Origin: Natronomonas halophila | Lineage (GTDB): Archaea > Halobacteriota > Halobacteria > Halobacteriales > Haloarculaceae | Assembly (NCBI RefSeq): GCF_013391085.1 | Contig: NZ_CP058334.1 | Location: forward strand, 2,852,001 to 2,916,000 | DNA length: 64,000 nt | Direction: 5' to 3' | In this document: positions 45,876 to 54,782 of the stretch, piece after piece | Numbering within the stretch: position 1 is the first letter of the stretch | How the letters are laid out: the number at the start of each line of letters is the position of its first letter | Notes under the pieces: model-generated | Seen by the model: the letters and a program-made list of their open reading frames with translations, nothing else | Told to the model about the DNA's origin: nothing | The model's database searches: none | Program-made: the position numbers and the translations under genes

Positions 45876-46013
45876 ATGCATGGGCTAGAACATTGGTTCG
45901 GCTTCATCCGGGCCTGGATCATCGTTGGGTTGGTCATCTTCGGCCTCTGGACCTTGCTTGAGGTCATCTATCTTTCTGCGAGGAGAGAATCCCGCCGTTT
46001 ACGGCGGGAGTGA
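45876..46013 (+). CDS. Possible 45-residue membrane peptide
   Basis: ATG at 45876, a 20-residue hydrophobic span (about 12-32) and a very basic tail (RRESRRLRRE) that is read from the hairpin at 45991. A CTTAAAG element lies about 35 bases upstream. The tail being built from a repeat makes this likely a chance frame. Confidence 0.28.
   Translation: MHGLEHWFGFIRAWIIVGLVIFGLWTLLEVIYLSARRESRRLRRE
45991..46008. repeat. 7-bp hairpin resembling an IS200/IS605 right end
   Basis: CCCGCCG, loop TTTA, CGGCGGG, within the context AGAGAATC ... GAGTGAAG. The same context (GAGAATCCCGCC ... GGGCGGGAGTGAA) flanks the hairpin at 57087-57152. No transposase is attached, so it is a remnant or minimal element end. 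Confidence 0.5.
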
Positions 46014-46211
46014 AGCCGACAACGCGGATGTCAATCACGGTTGAAGACAGTTCGGATATTCACTGCCGATCTCCACTATTAAGTCGGTTTGTCTACATCG
46101 GCTATATATGGCGATTGAGGTCACTCGCACCGACGTTGGTTCTATTTTCAGCGGGCCACTCGCATCAACCAACTGAGTTTCAATAGAGCCAATTGAGACT
46201 CAACGAAGGCG

Positions 46212-46631
46212 TCAGTCGTAGTAACTCACGCGCTCGACGACTTCCGCGAAGGCAACGTTCTCACGTACATCGGTGATCTCGATGGCGACACGCTCGCCCT
46301 GTTCAGTATCGGGAACGATGACGACGAAACCACGCTCGATACGGGCGATACCGTCGCCTTGGTCGCCAATATCGTCAATCTCTACTCGTCGGGTTTCGCC
46401 TTCCTCGACGGGTGGTTTCTGGAGGCCACTCTCACGGCCTTGTCGAGTATCTGTGTCTTCACTCTCATCCGCTTCGTTCGATGGTGACGGAAGAATCGCC
46501 ACGCGATGCGTCTCACCTTGCTGAATGTTGTCAAATCGAACTTCTTGTTCTGGTATTTCGATCAGATATGACTCATCTCGCTTTTCGATAGTGGCAGAGA
46601 ACAGACAGCGAAGTTGGTCGGAAATTTCCAT
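46212..46631 (-). CDS. TRAM domain RNA-binding protein
   Basis: 139 residues starting MEISDQLRCLFSATIEKRDE. The C-terminal TRAM domain (about 75-135) shows the diagnostic IGDQGDGIARIERGFVVIVP and GERVAIEITDVRENVAFAEV. The N-terminal segment and acidic linker match long-form haloarchaeal TRAM proteins, which bind tRNA or act as RNA chaperones. An upstream in-frame ATG is possible. It sits at the edge of the acquired region. Confidence 0.85.
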   Translation of the reverse strand: MEISDQLRCLFSATIEKRDESYLIEIPEQEVRFDNIQQGETHRVAILPSPSNEADESEDTDTRQGRESGLQKPPVEEGETRRVEIDDIGDQGDGIARIERGFVVIVPDTEQGERVAIEITDVRENVAFAEVVERVSYYD

Positions 46632-46978
46632 CAATAGTATCGTAGACGAGATACCGAGACAGAACACTTCATTCTATTGTCTGACGGATCACGGCGCTAC
46701 AACGTCCTTACTGGCCGGACAGCCGGTTCACACCGGTTCCACGTTGAATTCAGGAACCCACCTGTCGGCCATTACAGGTGTTTCACGTACCACGTTGCAT
46801 GACTCATCGCCTTAGATATGCACCTGAGATGTAGTTTCTTGTATTGAAATGGGTGAATTCCACCATAAATCTCTATGAGATATGGTGATGCTCGTTCTCG
46901 AGACTATCGATATCAAACTCTGTGGCGCACATATATGGCCCAATAAAATATATGCGTGGGTGGGGCATAGCGTGGTGT
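46632..46978. other. Divergent promoter region
   Basis: 347 bases between the TRAM gene and the winged-helix gene. It is AT-richer than the average and holds the TATA element at 46942 for the plus gene. No gene or repeat of note is seen in it. Confidence 0.5.
46942..46953 (+). promoter_or_regulatory. TATA box of the winged-helix/TumE-like pair
   Basis: AATAAAATATAT centred about 30 bases before the ATG at 46979. Confidence 0.55.
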
Positions 46979-47659
46979 ATGACCGACGAGCCACCATCTC
47001 CGGACGGGCCCGACGAGTTCCCCACCGAAGAGGAACTCCCGGACGAACCGGTAACTGTCGATGATATTGACCCGTTCACTGTTGATGACGGTGCCTTCGA
47101 GGACATCGATGACTTCGCAGCCGCAGAGTGGAAAGAAGATACGACTGCGGACGAGCGACTTCGAACGGTCATCAACAGAACGACCACCCCGAAATCCGCT
47201 GGCGACATCGCCGACACAGCCCTCGTCTCAGAAACAAAAGCTAGAACCTCGCTCAACAAGCTTGCCGAAGAGGGTATCGTGAGAAGCCATCAGACAGACT
47301 CCGGAAAGCTATACGAGCGAGACCCTGAGTGGCATCTCCTCAAACAGATCAGACAGCTCGCCGGGAGCGAAACGCTCGTCGATCAAATCCAGCGAATAAA
47401 ACAGGAACTCGCAGGGTACAAAGCTAAATACGACTCAACCGAGCCAGAGGAACTCCTGGTTTCGGACAAGGAACTCACCCCGGAGGAACTCGACGACGTG
47501 TCTCACTGGCGGACAGCAAAACGAGAACTCACCCACCTCAGAGCCGCATACCGTCTCAAAGAGGCAAAAGAACACGCATACACCGGACCGGAATCGAGGG
47601 ACAAACAGTCGGGTAAGCAGACCACGGCCCCCGATCGCGAGCAGTCCCCGCTCCAGTAA
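46979..47659 (+). CDS. Winged-helix protein, candidate antitoxin
   Basis: 226 residues. Acidic N-terminus (MTDEPPSPDGPDEF), a winged helix (about 60-115, TPKSAGDIADTALVSETKAR then LAEEGIVRSHQTDSGK), then a coiled coil (about 120-170). It resembles a haloarchaeal HTH family (as I recall, DUF7342) often on plasmids. Stop and next start share TAATG, so the next protein is a tight partner. Antitoxin role is inferred from this arrangement only. Confidence 0.72.
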   Translation: MTDEPPSPDGPDEFPTEEELPDEPVTVDDIDPFTVDDGAFEDIDDFAAAEWKEDTTADERLRTVINRTTTPKSAGDIADTALVSETKARTSLNKLAEEGIVRSHQTDSGKLYERDPEWHLLKQIRQLAGSETLVDQIQRIKQELAGYKAKYDSTEPEELLVSDKELTPEELDDVSHWRTAKRELTHLRAAYRLKEAKEHAYTGPESRDKQSGKQTTAPDREQSPLQ

Positions 47660-48132
47660 TGAGGATGGGCAATGGCTCTCCAATCGATTCGGCGGCGATT
47701 GATGAGAGCGTAGAGCAGATGCGCAAGCAACTCGACAACGGAGTTGTCAACGTCCAGTTCCGGTATCAGAAAGGTCAACCGTTCAAACAGCGGGACGGAA
47801 AAGACCACAGAGCGGCACGGGTTACTGTTACCCCTGGAATCCACGAGCAGGGTGGGTATTTTGATATGCAGTGGTGGGCGAATGGAGACTACAAATACCA
47901 CTATCGAGAGGAAGGACTGGAATTCAGGTTCGGGCGCGAAGTAATGAATGAAACCACCAATAAGCCAGTACGGCATTTCCATCCGCCGAGCAATCTCGAC
48001 AAACACCGACAATCCTGTATCGGGATTGAACAACCACCGAGCCTTGTCACAATTGCTGTACTGAAGACGTGGTGGACAGCGGTCGAGAACGGTGACGAGA
48101 CCTTGGTGAACGCACAGGACGGCTTGCCGTAG
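47659..48132 (+). CDS. TumE/DUF6516-like protein, candidate toxin
   Basis: 157 residues, start overlapping the winged-helix stop. A beta-rich core with GGYFDMQWWANGDYKYHYRE, EGLEFRFGREVM, and HFHPPSNLD resembles the TumE/DUF6516 toxin group, where a Tyr/His-rich sheet carries the presumed active site. The similarity is by eye; nothing proves toxicity. With the winged-helix protein it makes a candidate toxin-antitoxin module. Confidence 0.58.
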   Translation: MRMGNGSPIDSAAIDESVEQMRKQLDNGVVNVQFRYQKGQPFKQRDGKDHRAARVTVTPGIHEQGGYFDMQWWANGDYKYHYREEGLEFRFGREVMNETTNKPVRHFHPPSNLDKHRQSCIGIEQPPSLVTIAVLKTWWTAVENGDETLVNAQDGLP

Positions 48133-48462
48133 TTAGAAAACGTTAGGTAGTCAGTCGGTGTTCTTGGTCTGTCTTTGTTCTACAGGCGGAGCAGGCCGAG
48201 TGCCTCGGGGCTTGACCCCGAGGCGGTTCACTGGAACCCATAGCTTCAGAAACTCTGCCGCTCAATTCGCACGCTCGCCTTCGCGGCTTATTACGAATCT
48301 CGAGTTCCGGTATCTCGTCTTCTGAACCGGTTAGAACGAGGGCCTGTTCTCTCGCAAGGTCGTGGCTGCGCGCGCAGCGAACGGTAGTGAGCGAGCACGG
48401 AGCGGAGGGTGGGGCGGTGGGCGAGGAGTGGTGGCCGCATAAAAACGAGGGAGCCGACTCCC
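48133..48462. other. Gene-free spacer between convergent genes
   Basis: 330 bases holding the hairpin copy at 48202-48224 and a GAGCG-rich tract near 48390. No coding frame looks real. Confidence 0.5.
48202..48224. repeat. Hairpin, copy 2 of the recurring palindrome
   Basis: Arm GCCTCGGGG, loop CTTGA, complementary arm CCCCGAGGC. Core and loop are identical to the copy at 45727-45753; the outermost two base pairs are lost here. The two copies flank the TRAM, winged-helix and TumE-like genes. Confidence 0.65.
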
Positions 48463-49527
48463 TCAGTCGGCCTGGACGAGCCCCGTCACGGCGTCGTCGG
48501 GCTCGACTGCGAACCGCGCTTGCCCGATATCGTGCACCTCACGCGAGTAATTCCGAATCTGGTACTGCGACGTGGGCACGACCGTCGACGCCGCCTCGAC
48601 CACCTCGTCTTGCGTCAGGTGTTTCTCGGGTGTGAGCCGATCCGCGGCGTAGACGGCCGCCCCGGCCATCGCCATCCGGTGGGTGCCTGACCCGATGGCC
48701 TCACTATCGGCCACGTCCAGCAACCGCTCGCCGACACGCACCAGTTCGATCGCCGCCTCGACGTCGAGGACGGCATCCAGCGCTGCGACGACCCGATCGA
48801 CCGCCCTGTCTCGCACCGGCGGCGCGTCCACGTTCGTCTCGAGTCTGACCTTCCGGGCGCCGGCACACACCCGATCCAGCGACGCCTTCGCATGACGGGC
48901 AACATCGTCCGGTTCGCGCTCGATACCGTGATTTCGCGCCGCTAGAAGCACCGCCCCGGCGGCCAGGCCTTCCCACGGCATCCGCCCACCCGGGAGTCGC
49001 TCACGCTTGGCCTGCTTTAGATATCGACCGGCATCGGTCTGGACGTGCTCGGGGAGCGCGAGGTTGGCGCCGAGCATCCCGATATCCTTCATGCCCTCGT
49101 TCAGCCGCTGGTCGCGCTTGTCATGCATCGTGAACCGCTTGTGTCGCTGCCGCAGACGCTCCATGCGATCCTTTCGCTCCGAGCTCAGCTGGTTGCCCTT
49201 CCCGTCGGTGTTGAGGAAGAAGGTTGTATGGAGGCCCTTGTCGACCCGCAACTGGTTCGTCGGCTCACACGACCACTCGCCGTTCCGACTTTTGTTATCC
49301 GGCGCGTGATCCACCAGGGTCGGCGTCCGATCCAACGTCTCGATGCTCACGACGAGTCCGCAGTCCGCACACACCGACTCATGGTCCGGCTTCCGCACGC
49401 TGCCACCGCATTCCGGACACGTCGCCTGCCACTCAGCGCCACGGACGTCGACGACAACCGCTTCATCGCTATCGTTCGTCTCCTGTTCGCCCGAATCTTC
49501 AAGTTCGATAACTCGCTTAGAACTCAT
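48463..49527 (-). CDS. tfb: Transcription initiation factor TFB (orphan copy)
   Basis: 354 residues. The N-terminal zinc ribbon C37-x2-C40 ... C53-x2-C56 (CPECG and CADCG), a B-finger region, and two cyclin-like repeats (about 120-220 and 225-325) define archaeal TFB. The second repeat is more diverged (LDVADSEAIGSGTHRMAM). The start at 49527 gives the usual haloarchaeal N-terminus. Haloarchaea keep several TFBs with distinct promoter sets; this one lies in acquired DNA next to a HerA-like ATPase, so it may direct the element's own genes. Confidence 0.9.
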   Translation of the reverse strand: MSSKRVIELEDSGEQETNDSDEAVVVDVRGAEWQATCPECGGSVRKPDHESVCADCGLVVSIETLDRTPTLVDHAPDNKSRNGEWSCEPTNQLRVDKGLHTTFFLNTDGKGNQLSSERKDRMERLRQRHKRFTMHDKRDQRLNEGMKDIGMLGANLALPEHVQTDAGRYLKQAKRERLPGGRMPWEGLAAGAVLLAARNHGIEREPDDVARHAKASLDRVCAGARKVRLETNVDAPPVRDRAVDRVVAALDAVLDVEAAIELVRVGERLLDVADSEAIGSGTHRMAMAGAAVYAADRLTPEKHLTQDEVVEAASTVVPTSQYQIRNYSREVHDIGQARFAVEPDDAVTGLVQAD

Positions 49528-49624
49528 TGGGTCTAATCGACCTGAAGGCGCTCGCTGAGTGCCCGACCCCGCGATGCCACTACATCGCGGGTTTTCCACG
49601 GAACCGGACCGACCAGTCACGGCT

Positions 49625-49680
49625 GCGCGCTCTCGCTCGCGCCTTCGCGAGCGCCCTCCTGGGCGCGAGCGAGAGCGCGC
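49625..49680. repeat. Perfect 19-base inverted repeat
   Basis: Left arm GCGCGCTCTCGCTCGCGCC (49625-49643) and its exact reverse complement at 49662-49680, separated by 18 bases. A stem of this length in DNA without a gene suggests an element end, replication site or strong structured RNA. Confidence 0.75.
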
Positions 49681-49999
49681 CTACGTGAGGTGCCACAATC
49701 AAGCCGCGCGCGGTGAGACCGCCCGGAACGCGCGTCCAGCGGAGTAAGCGTCGCGGGGTGAGCACCGATCGGAGCGCAGCCCCCGGCGCTTACCCGCTGG
49801 CGCGAGACCATATCCATTTCAGCCCGGAACGGCGACTGAGCGCCAGCGAGGGAGCCGCACGCCCGGAATGGTCGGTCGCGAGCGCGTGGAGGGCGGCAGC
49901 ACCGAGCGCGGCGAACCGTCGGTCACACACCCGGGCAACCGTTCATTCCAGCCCCGGCCGGCTGACCCACGAGAGCGATGCTGCAAGCCCGCCGGCGAA

Positions 50000-50032
50000 T
50001 TAACCAACACGAGGCGGGATTTTGTTGGTTAA
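50000..50032. repeat. Perfect 10-base inverted repeat, operator or att-like
   Basis: TTAACCAACA (50000-50009) and TGTTGGTTAA (50023-50032) with 13 bases between. It is AT-rich within a GC-rich tract, so it stands out as a protein-binding palindrome. Confidence 0.65.
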
Positions 50033-50128
50033 CACGCTGGGAAACAATTACCGGCGAGCGTCGGTCAGATGGGCTACCAGTGCCAGAGAGCAAGCAAGAG
50101 CGGCGGCTAAAACGGAATATTGTGGGGC

Positions 50129-50668
50129 CTACAGCCGTTGCTCGATGGCGTCGGCCAGGTCCTCCGCGCCACGTTGTCGATACTGCTTCATCTGTCGTCT
50201 GAGCCGACTCCGACGCAGCGTCCCCCAGTCGCCGCGCTTGATGGCGGTCTGCAACACCGTCCAGGGGATCCCGCGGGGCGGCTCGGTCCCCTCGTCGACA
50301 GGCGAGTAATCGAGCACCGTCAGATCATGAGTGTCGAGAACGCGCTGTTGGTTCTGCCAGGTGATATCGAGTTCGACGAGCGCTTCGCCGAACCCGTTGG
50401 TCGGGTCCGGGAGTGACTCGATCTCGCAGTCGGGGCACCGCAACAGATCCGGGTGCCAGACACCGATGATCGAATAACCCTCGAAGACGGTCATCGAGTC
50501 GCCGACTACACAACACTCGTACTGGACGCGCCGGTCGCAGTCGATCGCGCGCGGCGCCTCGTGGGGAATATCACAGACGACGTCGACGGAGCCGCGACCG
50601 ATCGGCCAGCCGTGCAACTGGTCCGTGAGTACGGAAGCGACGTCCATAACCACTCCTTCTGAATCCAT
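50129..50668 (-). CDS. Uncharacterised cysteine-containing protein
   Basis: 179 residues, start MDSEGVVMDVASVL (a second ATG at 50647 is possible). Cysteines at about 30, 44, 52-53 and a CPDC pair near residue 78 suggest metal binding (HPDLLRCPDCEIESLPDP). The C-terminus is basic and helical (TLRRSRLRRQMKQYRQRGAE). It is divergent from the HerA-like gene, 87 bases apart, and upstream of TFB. No family recognised. Confidence 0.65.
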   Translation of the reverse strand: MDSEGVVMDVASVLTDQLHGWPIGRGSVDVVCDIPHEAPRAIDCDRRVQYECCVVGDSMTVFEGYSIIGVWHPDLLRCPDCEIESLPDPTNGFGEALVELDITWQNQQRVLDTHDLTVLDYSPVDEGTEPPRGIPWTVLQTAIKRGDWGTLRRSRLRRQMKQYRQRGAEDLADAIEQRL

Positions 50669-50714
50669 AGTAATCAATATTATTACTTGTTGAATTATAA
50701 CTTGAATAGCCACT

Positions 50715-50724
50715 ATATTAAACT
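50715..50724 (+). promoter_or_regulatory. TATA box of the HerA-like ATPase gene
   Basis: TATATTAAAC, about 37 bases before the ATG at 50756, implying a short leader, or a GTG start at 50735. Confidence 0.45.
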
Positions 50725-50755
50725 GTCTGGCAGAGTGATACGTGAACCACGAGGC

Positions 50756-53700
50756 ATGAGACCCGGGAATCCCCGCCCTGTAACGACGCGCATCGAGGCG
50801 CCGACACAGACGGGAGCGGAGACGCAGCGCTACATCGAGATCACGCCCGCCGAAACGACGCCGACCCCGCGGACGGTCCAGCGCGGCTTCAGGCGACTGT
50901 ACGCGCATCTCCAGCCGGAGGATTCAGGTGGCCTACTCGGGTTGTTCGGCGACCAGCCGGCGACGCTCGAATTCCTGCTGGTCAGCGCTGGCGGCGAGGC
51001 CGCTCCGATGCGGTATCTCGTCGGGACCACGGAGAACGAGGCCGATCTGTCGGGTCTGGAGACGATCCTGCGGAGCGTCTTTCCGAACAGCTACGACCTG
51101 GACCGCGTCGAGTGCCACCCGGAGGCACTGTTGTCGCCGGCGACGACTGGGGAGGCTGACACGACGGACGATATCCACGAAAACGGACCCTATGTCGCTG
51201 GCATAAGGTTCACGCCGGACTGTGACCATCCACTGGATTGGCAGACGCGGCTGGCCACCTATGGTGATGGCGATCGACGCGACCGAGATAGCCGCCCGGA
51301 GTATCGCCGCGGCGCTCGCAGCCGGACCTCCAGGGAGGCGCGCCAGGCGGACGAAAGCGACGAGGGAACGCCACTCGCCGGACTCGCCGAGACGATGGCG
51401 ACTGCCGAGTTCCCCATCGTCTATCAGGTGCTGTTGCGGCCGAAAGCCGACTGGTCGGCCGAACTCGAGGATCGACGGTTCCGCATCGAGGAGGGCCGCG
51501 ATTCCGTCGCCGCGCGCGTCTTTGAGGACCTCATCGGCTCACCCGGGTATGATGAGGACGATACCGGGGAGCGTCGGCTCTCGGCGACGGCCGCCCAGCG
51601 CCTCGACGAACTCCGCGCGAAGGACGCCCGCCGCTCCTTCGAGGTGACCGCCCGCGCGGCGGTCGTCGCCCCGCCGTCGTACTGGGAGACGCCGCGGCCG
51701 GTCCACGAGACCGCTCGAAGACTCGCGACCACGCTGTCGCCGGCCGGCCACACCACACAGGACGTGACCGGCCGCATCCGCACTGACGAGGGCTTTCACG
51801 ACGGCTGTGTGCCGCCCGGCCAGCGCGTCCTCGAGGCGCTCGTCGACCGCGAGCGGGCGCCGTCGCCACCCACCAGCGAACTGAAAGCCAAGTTCGGCAG
51901 CGACGCCCACGCGCTTGTCGCCGACGTTGCGGAGGCGCCCTCGCTGTGCGTCCTCGGCGGCGCGGGCTTGCCGGCGACCGCCCAGCGCGGGCTCGACCCG
52001 ACGGCAAGCGAACGCACCGCGATCGTGCCGCCCGCCCCGCGGACGCTGCAGCGGTACCGCGGCGAGGGCATGTATCTCGGCCACGTCAAGGACGCCGACG
52101 GCCAGACGCAGACCGACCGGCTCGTGTTGCCGCCGGAGCTCCAGACCACGCACAGCCTGGTGCTGGGGAAATCCGGGTCCGGGAAGTCGGTTTTGGCCCA
52201 GACGGCGCTGCGCACGAACCACGCGGCAACGGATGGCCCGACGATCATCGTCGATCGGAAGGGCGACGGCCTCCCAGAGGAGTACCTCCAGACCCATTAC
52301 CGGGAGTACGACGACCTCGAGGACGTCCTCTACTTCGACTGTAGCCGGCTGTTGCCCGCGCTGTCGATCCTGGATATCCGGCCGGATCTCGAGGTGGGCC
52401 GTCCTCGCGTCTCGGCCATCGAGGACCGGGCGGATTTCCTGGAGGAGGTTCTCCGGATGCGGGCGACAGAGGAGACCTACGAGCGCTCGATTCGGTCGCC
52501 GGATATCCTGCAGTATCTGCTGAAGGCGGGTTTCGACACGGTTCACGGCGACGACGTGCTCACGTACGCCGAACTGCAGGGGATGGTGACGCGGCTGCAG
52601 GACCAGCGCGAGCCGCCGGCGGCGAGCCATCCAGCGGTCGCCGACGGCCTCACGTCCGTCGCCGCGAACGCCTCCCGCTCCTTCGACGACGTGATGGAGG
52701 CCGTCAAGGCCCGCCTCGAGAAACTCCAGACCGACAGCCGCCTCTATCGCCTGTTCAACTACGCGCCGGAGGATCGTGACGGCGACATGCCGCTGTTCTC
52801 GTTCGACGAACTGCTGGATGAGGACGTCGTCATCGTCTTCGACACGAGCGACATGCGGGCGGACAGCCAGAAGGCGTTCGTACTGGTCGTCCTCGCGCAG
52901 TTGTGGGACGCATTGAAGCGCCGCGAACAGGCTCGCGGGAACAGCACGGGTCAACCGGCGGCGGCCGACGGTGGCGCAACGGACCGGCAGTCTGACGACG
53001 GTGACTCGGTGTCGGAGTCGCCCTTGGATACGGCCACCGGCAAGGATGCCCAGGCGTCGGCCGATAGCGGTGGTGAGCCGCCGCTGGTGAATCTGTTCAT
53101 CGAGGAGGCGGCCGAGGTGGCGGCGTCGGATCTCGTAACGCAGTTCCTGCGGCAGGCCCGCGGCTTCAACTGTGCGGTCACGCTCGCGATGCAGTTTCCC
53201 GAACAGTTGCGTCATGAGCATCCTGAAGCCTACGAGGAGTTGCTGAACGACGTGTCGACGATCATCGCGGGCAACGTCGGCCACGACCGGCGGCTCGCAG
53301 AGCGGTTCGCGACCGACGACATGCCGGCCGACGCGGTCGCAAACCGATTACGCGCCCTCGAGAAGGGCGAATGGCTGGTGACGCTGCCGGCGCCGTTCGG
53401 TGACGCCGAGCCCCGGCCGTTCCTCATTGAATCGGCGCCGCTGCCGCCCGGCCATCCCGACGGCCCTGAGCCGCTGTCGCCGGCGCGGGAAACCGCGTTC
53501 AAGGGCGCCCTCGACGTCTGCCAGCACCGCACCGCCACGGAGTACGGTCTCCCGATTCAGCGCGACCGACCGGTCACGACCGACCACTCCGAGGCCGGCC
53601 ACACTCCGGCGGATGCGATACCCGCTACAGACACGGACGCCGAGGCGGAGACGGAGCCGTCGATCCAGCTTCACGAGCTCCGGAGTGCGCTACCACACAC

Positions 53701-54634
53701 GAAGCGCCTGCCCGAGATGCTCACGTACGACGCCGATGCCCACAGCATTAGCTGTGAGGGGTGTGGCACGAGCTATGCGGCCAGCTTTGACAAGCTCCGG
53801 GACGCCATCGAGTGCTGCAACAGCCTCGATATCGTCGATCGGGACGACATCCCGATCTGTGACGTGCCGCTGACGCTCAGCCCCGAGGACTGTCTCGACT
53901 CGCCGTATTCCGTTCAGCAGTTGCTCTTCCTGCAGGCCGTCGTTACCGCCAAACGCGGCGGCTACGACCCCGACCTGGAGTACGACCTCCGGCGGGATTC
54001 GATGGTGCGGCTCCGCGAGTACATCAGCATCGAGCAGGACGCCGTCGACGAACTCGTCGCCGACGGGCTATTGAACCGCGACGGCGACCATCCACACCGC
54101 CTGTACACGGTGACCCACGCGGGCCTGGAACTCATCGACGAGCAACGTCGGGAAGGCATCACCCACGGCGACGGTATCGGCGATCTCGGTGAATCCAGCC
54201 TTCACCGCGTCATGGTGCTTGACGGCGCGGCGTTGCTCGACCAGGAATTCGTCGACGACACCGAGTCGGCGGCCGTCGAGGTGCGGACCTACTACGAGAC
54301 GGACGGCTACCGTTATGACGCGGTCGCGCTGGACAGTAGTGGCGAGATCGTCGCGGCCGTCGAGGCCGAGCGGACGAATCACGACCTGCTCGATGCCGCC
54401 CCGGAGGACTACGACAAGCTCGCCGCGGTCGATCCCGAGGCGGCGATCTGGATCGTCGAGAACCGCAGCGGCGCCCATGCCGTCCTCGAGGCGTTGAACA
54501 ACCCGAACGACAACGTGCAGCGCATCGAGAAAACCTATAGCGAGTCGACTGCGCCGCGATTCTTCAAGATTGACTCGCCCGGGCTCACGGATGTCCACAC
54601 GCTCGGCTACCTTCGGAATTCGGTTCTCGAGTAA
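50756..54634 (+). CDS. HerA/VirB4-like ATPase with C-terminal winged-helix and nuclease-like domains
   Basis: 1292 residues. N-terminal domain (1-440) of unknown fold; a P-loop motor with Walker A GKSGSGKS (residues 471-478) and Walker B VNLFIEEAAEV (near 783), with an acidic insertion (about 715-770) between. Then a zinc knuckle (CEGCG, 1000-1003, and ECC near 1022), a winged helix (about 1050-1130) and a C-terminal region with D1188 and E1203-x-E1205 spaced like PD-(D/E)xK nucleases. It probably pumps or processes DNA for a mobile element. The nuclease call is a guess. Confidence 0.85.
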   Translation: MRPGNPRPVTTRIEAPTQTGAETQRYIEITPAETTPTPRTVQRGFRRLYAHLQPEDSGGLLGLFGDQPATLEFLLVSAGGEAAPMRYLVGTTENEADLSGLETILRSVFPNSYDLDRVECHPEALLSPATTGEADTTDDIHENGPYVAGIRFTPDCDHPLDWQTRLATYGDGDRRDRDSRPEYRRGARSRTSREARQADESDEGTPLAGLAETMATAEFPIVYQVLLRPKADWSAELEDRRFRIEEGRDSVAARVFEDLIGSPGYDEDDTGERRLSATAAQRLDELRAKDARRSFEVTARAAVVAPPSYWETPRPVHETARRLATTLSPAGHTTQDVTGRIRTDEGFHDGCVPPGQRVLEALVDRERAPSPPTSELKAKFGSDAHALVADVAEAPSLCVLGGAGLPATAQRGLDPTASERTAIVPPAPRTLQRYRGEGMYLGHVKDADGQTQTDRLVLPPELQTTHSLVLGKSGSGKSVLAQTALRTNHAATDGPTIIVDRKGDGLPEEYLQTHYREYDDLEDVLYFDCSRLLPALSILDIRPDLEVGRPRVSAIEDRADFLEEVLRMRATEETYERSIRSPDILQYLLKAGFDTVHGDDVLTYAELQGMVTRLQDQREPPAASHPAVADGLTSVAANASRSFDDVMEAVKARLEKLQTDSRLYRLFNYAPEDRDGDMPLFSFDELLDEDVVIVFDTSDMRADSQKAFVLVVLAQLWDALKRREQARGNSTGQPAAADGGATDRQSDDGDSVSESPLDTATGKDAQASADSGGEPPLVNLFIEEAAEVAASDLVTQFLRQARGFNCAVTLAMQFPEQLRHEHPEAYEELLNDVSTIIAGNVGHDRRLAERFATDDMPADAVANRLRALEKGEWLVTLPAPFGDAEPRPFLIESAPLPPGHPDGPEPLSPARETAFKGALDVCQHRTATEYGLPIQRDRPVTTDHSEAGHTPADAIPATDTDAEAETEPSIQLHELRSALPHTKRLPEMLTYDADAHSISCEGCGTSYAASFDKLRDAIECCNSLDIVDRDDIPICDVPLTLSPEDCLDSPYSVQQLLFLQAVVTAKRGGYDPDLEYDLRRDSMVRLREYISIEQDAVDELVADGLLNRDGDHPHRLYTVTHAGLELIDEQRREGITHGDGIGDLGESSLHRVMVLDGAALLDQEFVDDTESAAVEVRTYYETDGYRYDAVALDSSGEIVAAVEAERTNHDLLDAAPEDYDKLAAVDPEAAIWIVENRSGAHAVLEALNNPNDNVQRIEKTYSESTAPRFFKIDSPGLTDVHTLGYLRNSVLE

Positions 54635-54782
54635 TCGCCTGCTTCAACGAGCTGGATGTGGCCTTTCTGAACCTTTACAGTTCATTCAGGCTATAGACCT
54701 CCTCCGCGTGAATGCGGAGGAATCCCACTACAGCAAATGAGGCTCGGAGTGGTGGGCCGGAACCCACTACCGGTAGTTAACC

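Larger units (their letters stand above)
45572..46211. other. Intergenic tract with recurring hairpins, start of the acquired region
   Basis: About 640 bases holding no clear conserved gene: a hairpin at 45727-45753, a weak 45-codon frame (45876-46013), and a right-end-like hairpin at 45991-46008. GC is lower than in the flanking core genes. The two hairpins may bound a small transposon-derived sequence. Confidence 0.6.
49528..50128. other. 600-base non-coding tract with two inverted repeats
   Basis: Upstream of the TFB gene. It contains a perfect 19-base inverted repeat (49625-49680) and a perfect 10-base inverted repeat (50000-50032). GAGCG-type short repeats are numerous. No conserved frame is found. 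Confidence 0.6.
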
